Source: CAYZEZ01 sp964477295 (GTDB lineage Bacteria > Bacteroidota > Bacteroidia > Bacteroidales > SM23-62). From it: a DNA stretch of 14,193 nt. Shown one piece after another: positions 13,595 to 14,193 of this stretch. The notes beneath the pieces were generated by a model. The model did no database searches and had not been told where the DNA came from. It was given only the letters and a program-made list of their open reading frames with translations. The first letter of the stretch is position 1, and each line of letters starts with the position of its first letter. A program made the position numbers and the translations under genes. The stretch is from the NCBI GenBank assembly GCA_964477295.1, contig CAYZEZ010000113.1, forward strand, positions 1 to 14,193, in the 5' to 3' direction.

Positions 13595-14193
13595 ATGAAA
13601 CCTTTCTCTTCACTCGCTCAAATCCGGCAATTGTTATCTGACCAGCAGTTAACGCTTCCTTCTGTAGTTGAACACTATCTTGGCAACATAGCCAAAAACC
13701 AGGAACTCAACGCCATTATAGAGGTTTTCAGGGAAGAGGCCCTGGATAGCAGCAAACAGATCCAGAAAAAAATTGACCAGGGAAAAGCAGGCAAACTGGC
13801 CGGAATGGTTATTTCCATCAAGGATAACATCTGTTATAAGGATCATATTACTTCCGCTTCTTCCATGTCATTAAAAAACCACCGGGCTGTTTACCATGCC
13901 ACCGTCATCAGTAAACTTATTGATGAGGACGCCATTATCATAGGCCGGACCAATTGTGATGAATTTGCAATGGGAGGAACCAATGAGACCTCCGTGTATG
14001 GCCCGGTATTGAATCCTGTTGACCATACCAGGGTAGCAGGGGGTTCATCGGGTGGTTCCGCAGCTGCTGTAGCTGCTGATATGTGTCTGGCAGCCCTGGG
14101 ATCCGACACCGGCGGATCGATCCGCCAACCTGCTTCTTTCTGTGGAGTAACCGGTATCAAACCTACCTATGGAAGGGTTTCGCGATATGGCCT
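13595..14193 (+). CDS. gatA: Asp-tRNA(Asn)/Glu-tRNA(Gln) amidotransferase subunit A (5' part)
   Basis: This is the first 199 residues of the amidase-family subunit of GatCAB. The subunit releases ammonia from glutamine to convert mischarged Glu-tRNA(Gln) or Asp-tRNA(Asn) to the correct amide form. The frame is open to the window edge, so the gene is cut by the window, not broken. The whole Ser-cisSer-Lys triad is already present: K76 (SIKDN), cis-S151 (GGSSGGS) and nucleophile S175 (GSDTGGSIRQP). Spacings of 75 and 24 residues match those known for characterised GatA proteins. IIIGRTNCDEFAMGGTNETSVYGPVLNP (115-141) and GVTGIKPTYGRVSRYG are also GatA-specific among amidases. The start is ATG at 13595 (MKPFSSLAQI). 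It lies 81 bases after tatA, beyond a hairpin terminator. gatB and gatC are not in the window. Confidence 0.96.
   Translation, partial: MKPFSSLAQIRQLLSDQQLTLPSVVEHYLGNIAKNQELNAIIEVFREEALDSSKQIQKKIDQGKAGKLAGMVISIKDNICYKDHITSASSMSLKNHRAVYHATVISKLIDEDAIIIGRTNCDEFAMGGTNETSVYGPVLNPVDHTRVAGGSSGGSAAAVAADMCLAALGSDTGGSIRQPASFCGVTGIKPTYGRVSRYG

Noticed and set aside
1..14193. CRISPR array, tRNA, rRNA or insertion sequence
   Set aside because: No regularly spaced direct repeats, cloverleaf-like sequence, rRNA-like stretch or transposase frame was seen on either strand.

Overview
The window comes from a member of the Bacteroidota, most likely an uncultured Bacteroidales/Marinilabiliales-type organism. 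Three things point there: an ECF sigma / FecR / TonB-receptor cassette whose receptor has STN plus carboxypeptidase-regulatory N-terminal domains; DUF4252 and DUF3137 proteins; and repeated promoter boxes of the phylum type TAnnTTTG with few Shine-Dalgarno sites. The species cannot be named from this sequence.

Layout. 1-53 is the tail of an unidentified plus-strand gene. 64-181 is a REP-like inverted repeat that runs into the start of the next gene. 177-5590 is a plus-strand cell-surface signalling and uptake operon: ECF sigma factor, FecR anti-sigma factor, TonB-dependent receptor/transducer, and a serine hydrolase lipoprotein in place of the usual SusD. 5591-5622 is one copy of a dispersed repeat. 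5729-6103 is a small cyclophilin-like protein with its own promoter. 6348-7364 is an unrecognised secreted protein. It converges, across a shared hairpin terminator, on a DUF4252 protein (minus, 7435-7938). 7939-8398 has no gene but holds several inverted repeats. 8399-9373 (minus) is a two-TM DUF3137 protein with the best promoter in the window. From 9535 on, all genes are plus-strand housekeeping or envelope genes: M23 endopeptidase, dxr, rseP, tatA and gatA, which runs off the window end. A highly structured, possibly mobile element of about 200 bp lies between dxr and rseP.

How the genes work together. In the first operon, the receptor should bind an unknown ligand and signal through its STN domain to FecR. 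FecR then releases the sigma factor, which raises expression of the receptor and the co-transcribed hydrolase. The ligand may be an ester, lactone or amide compound that the hydrolase opens at the surface. The right-hand block serves cell-envelope upkeep (M23 peptidase, isoprenoid precursor synthesis, intramembrane proteolysis, twin-arginine export) followed by tRNA amidotransferase. No tRNA, rRNA, CRISPR array, transposase or phage gene is visible. The least explained parts are non-coding: the dxr-rseP element, the three-copy dispersed repeat, and the repeat that overlaps the sigma gene start.
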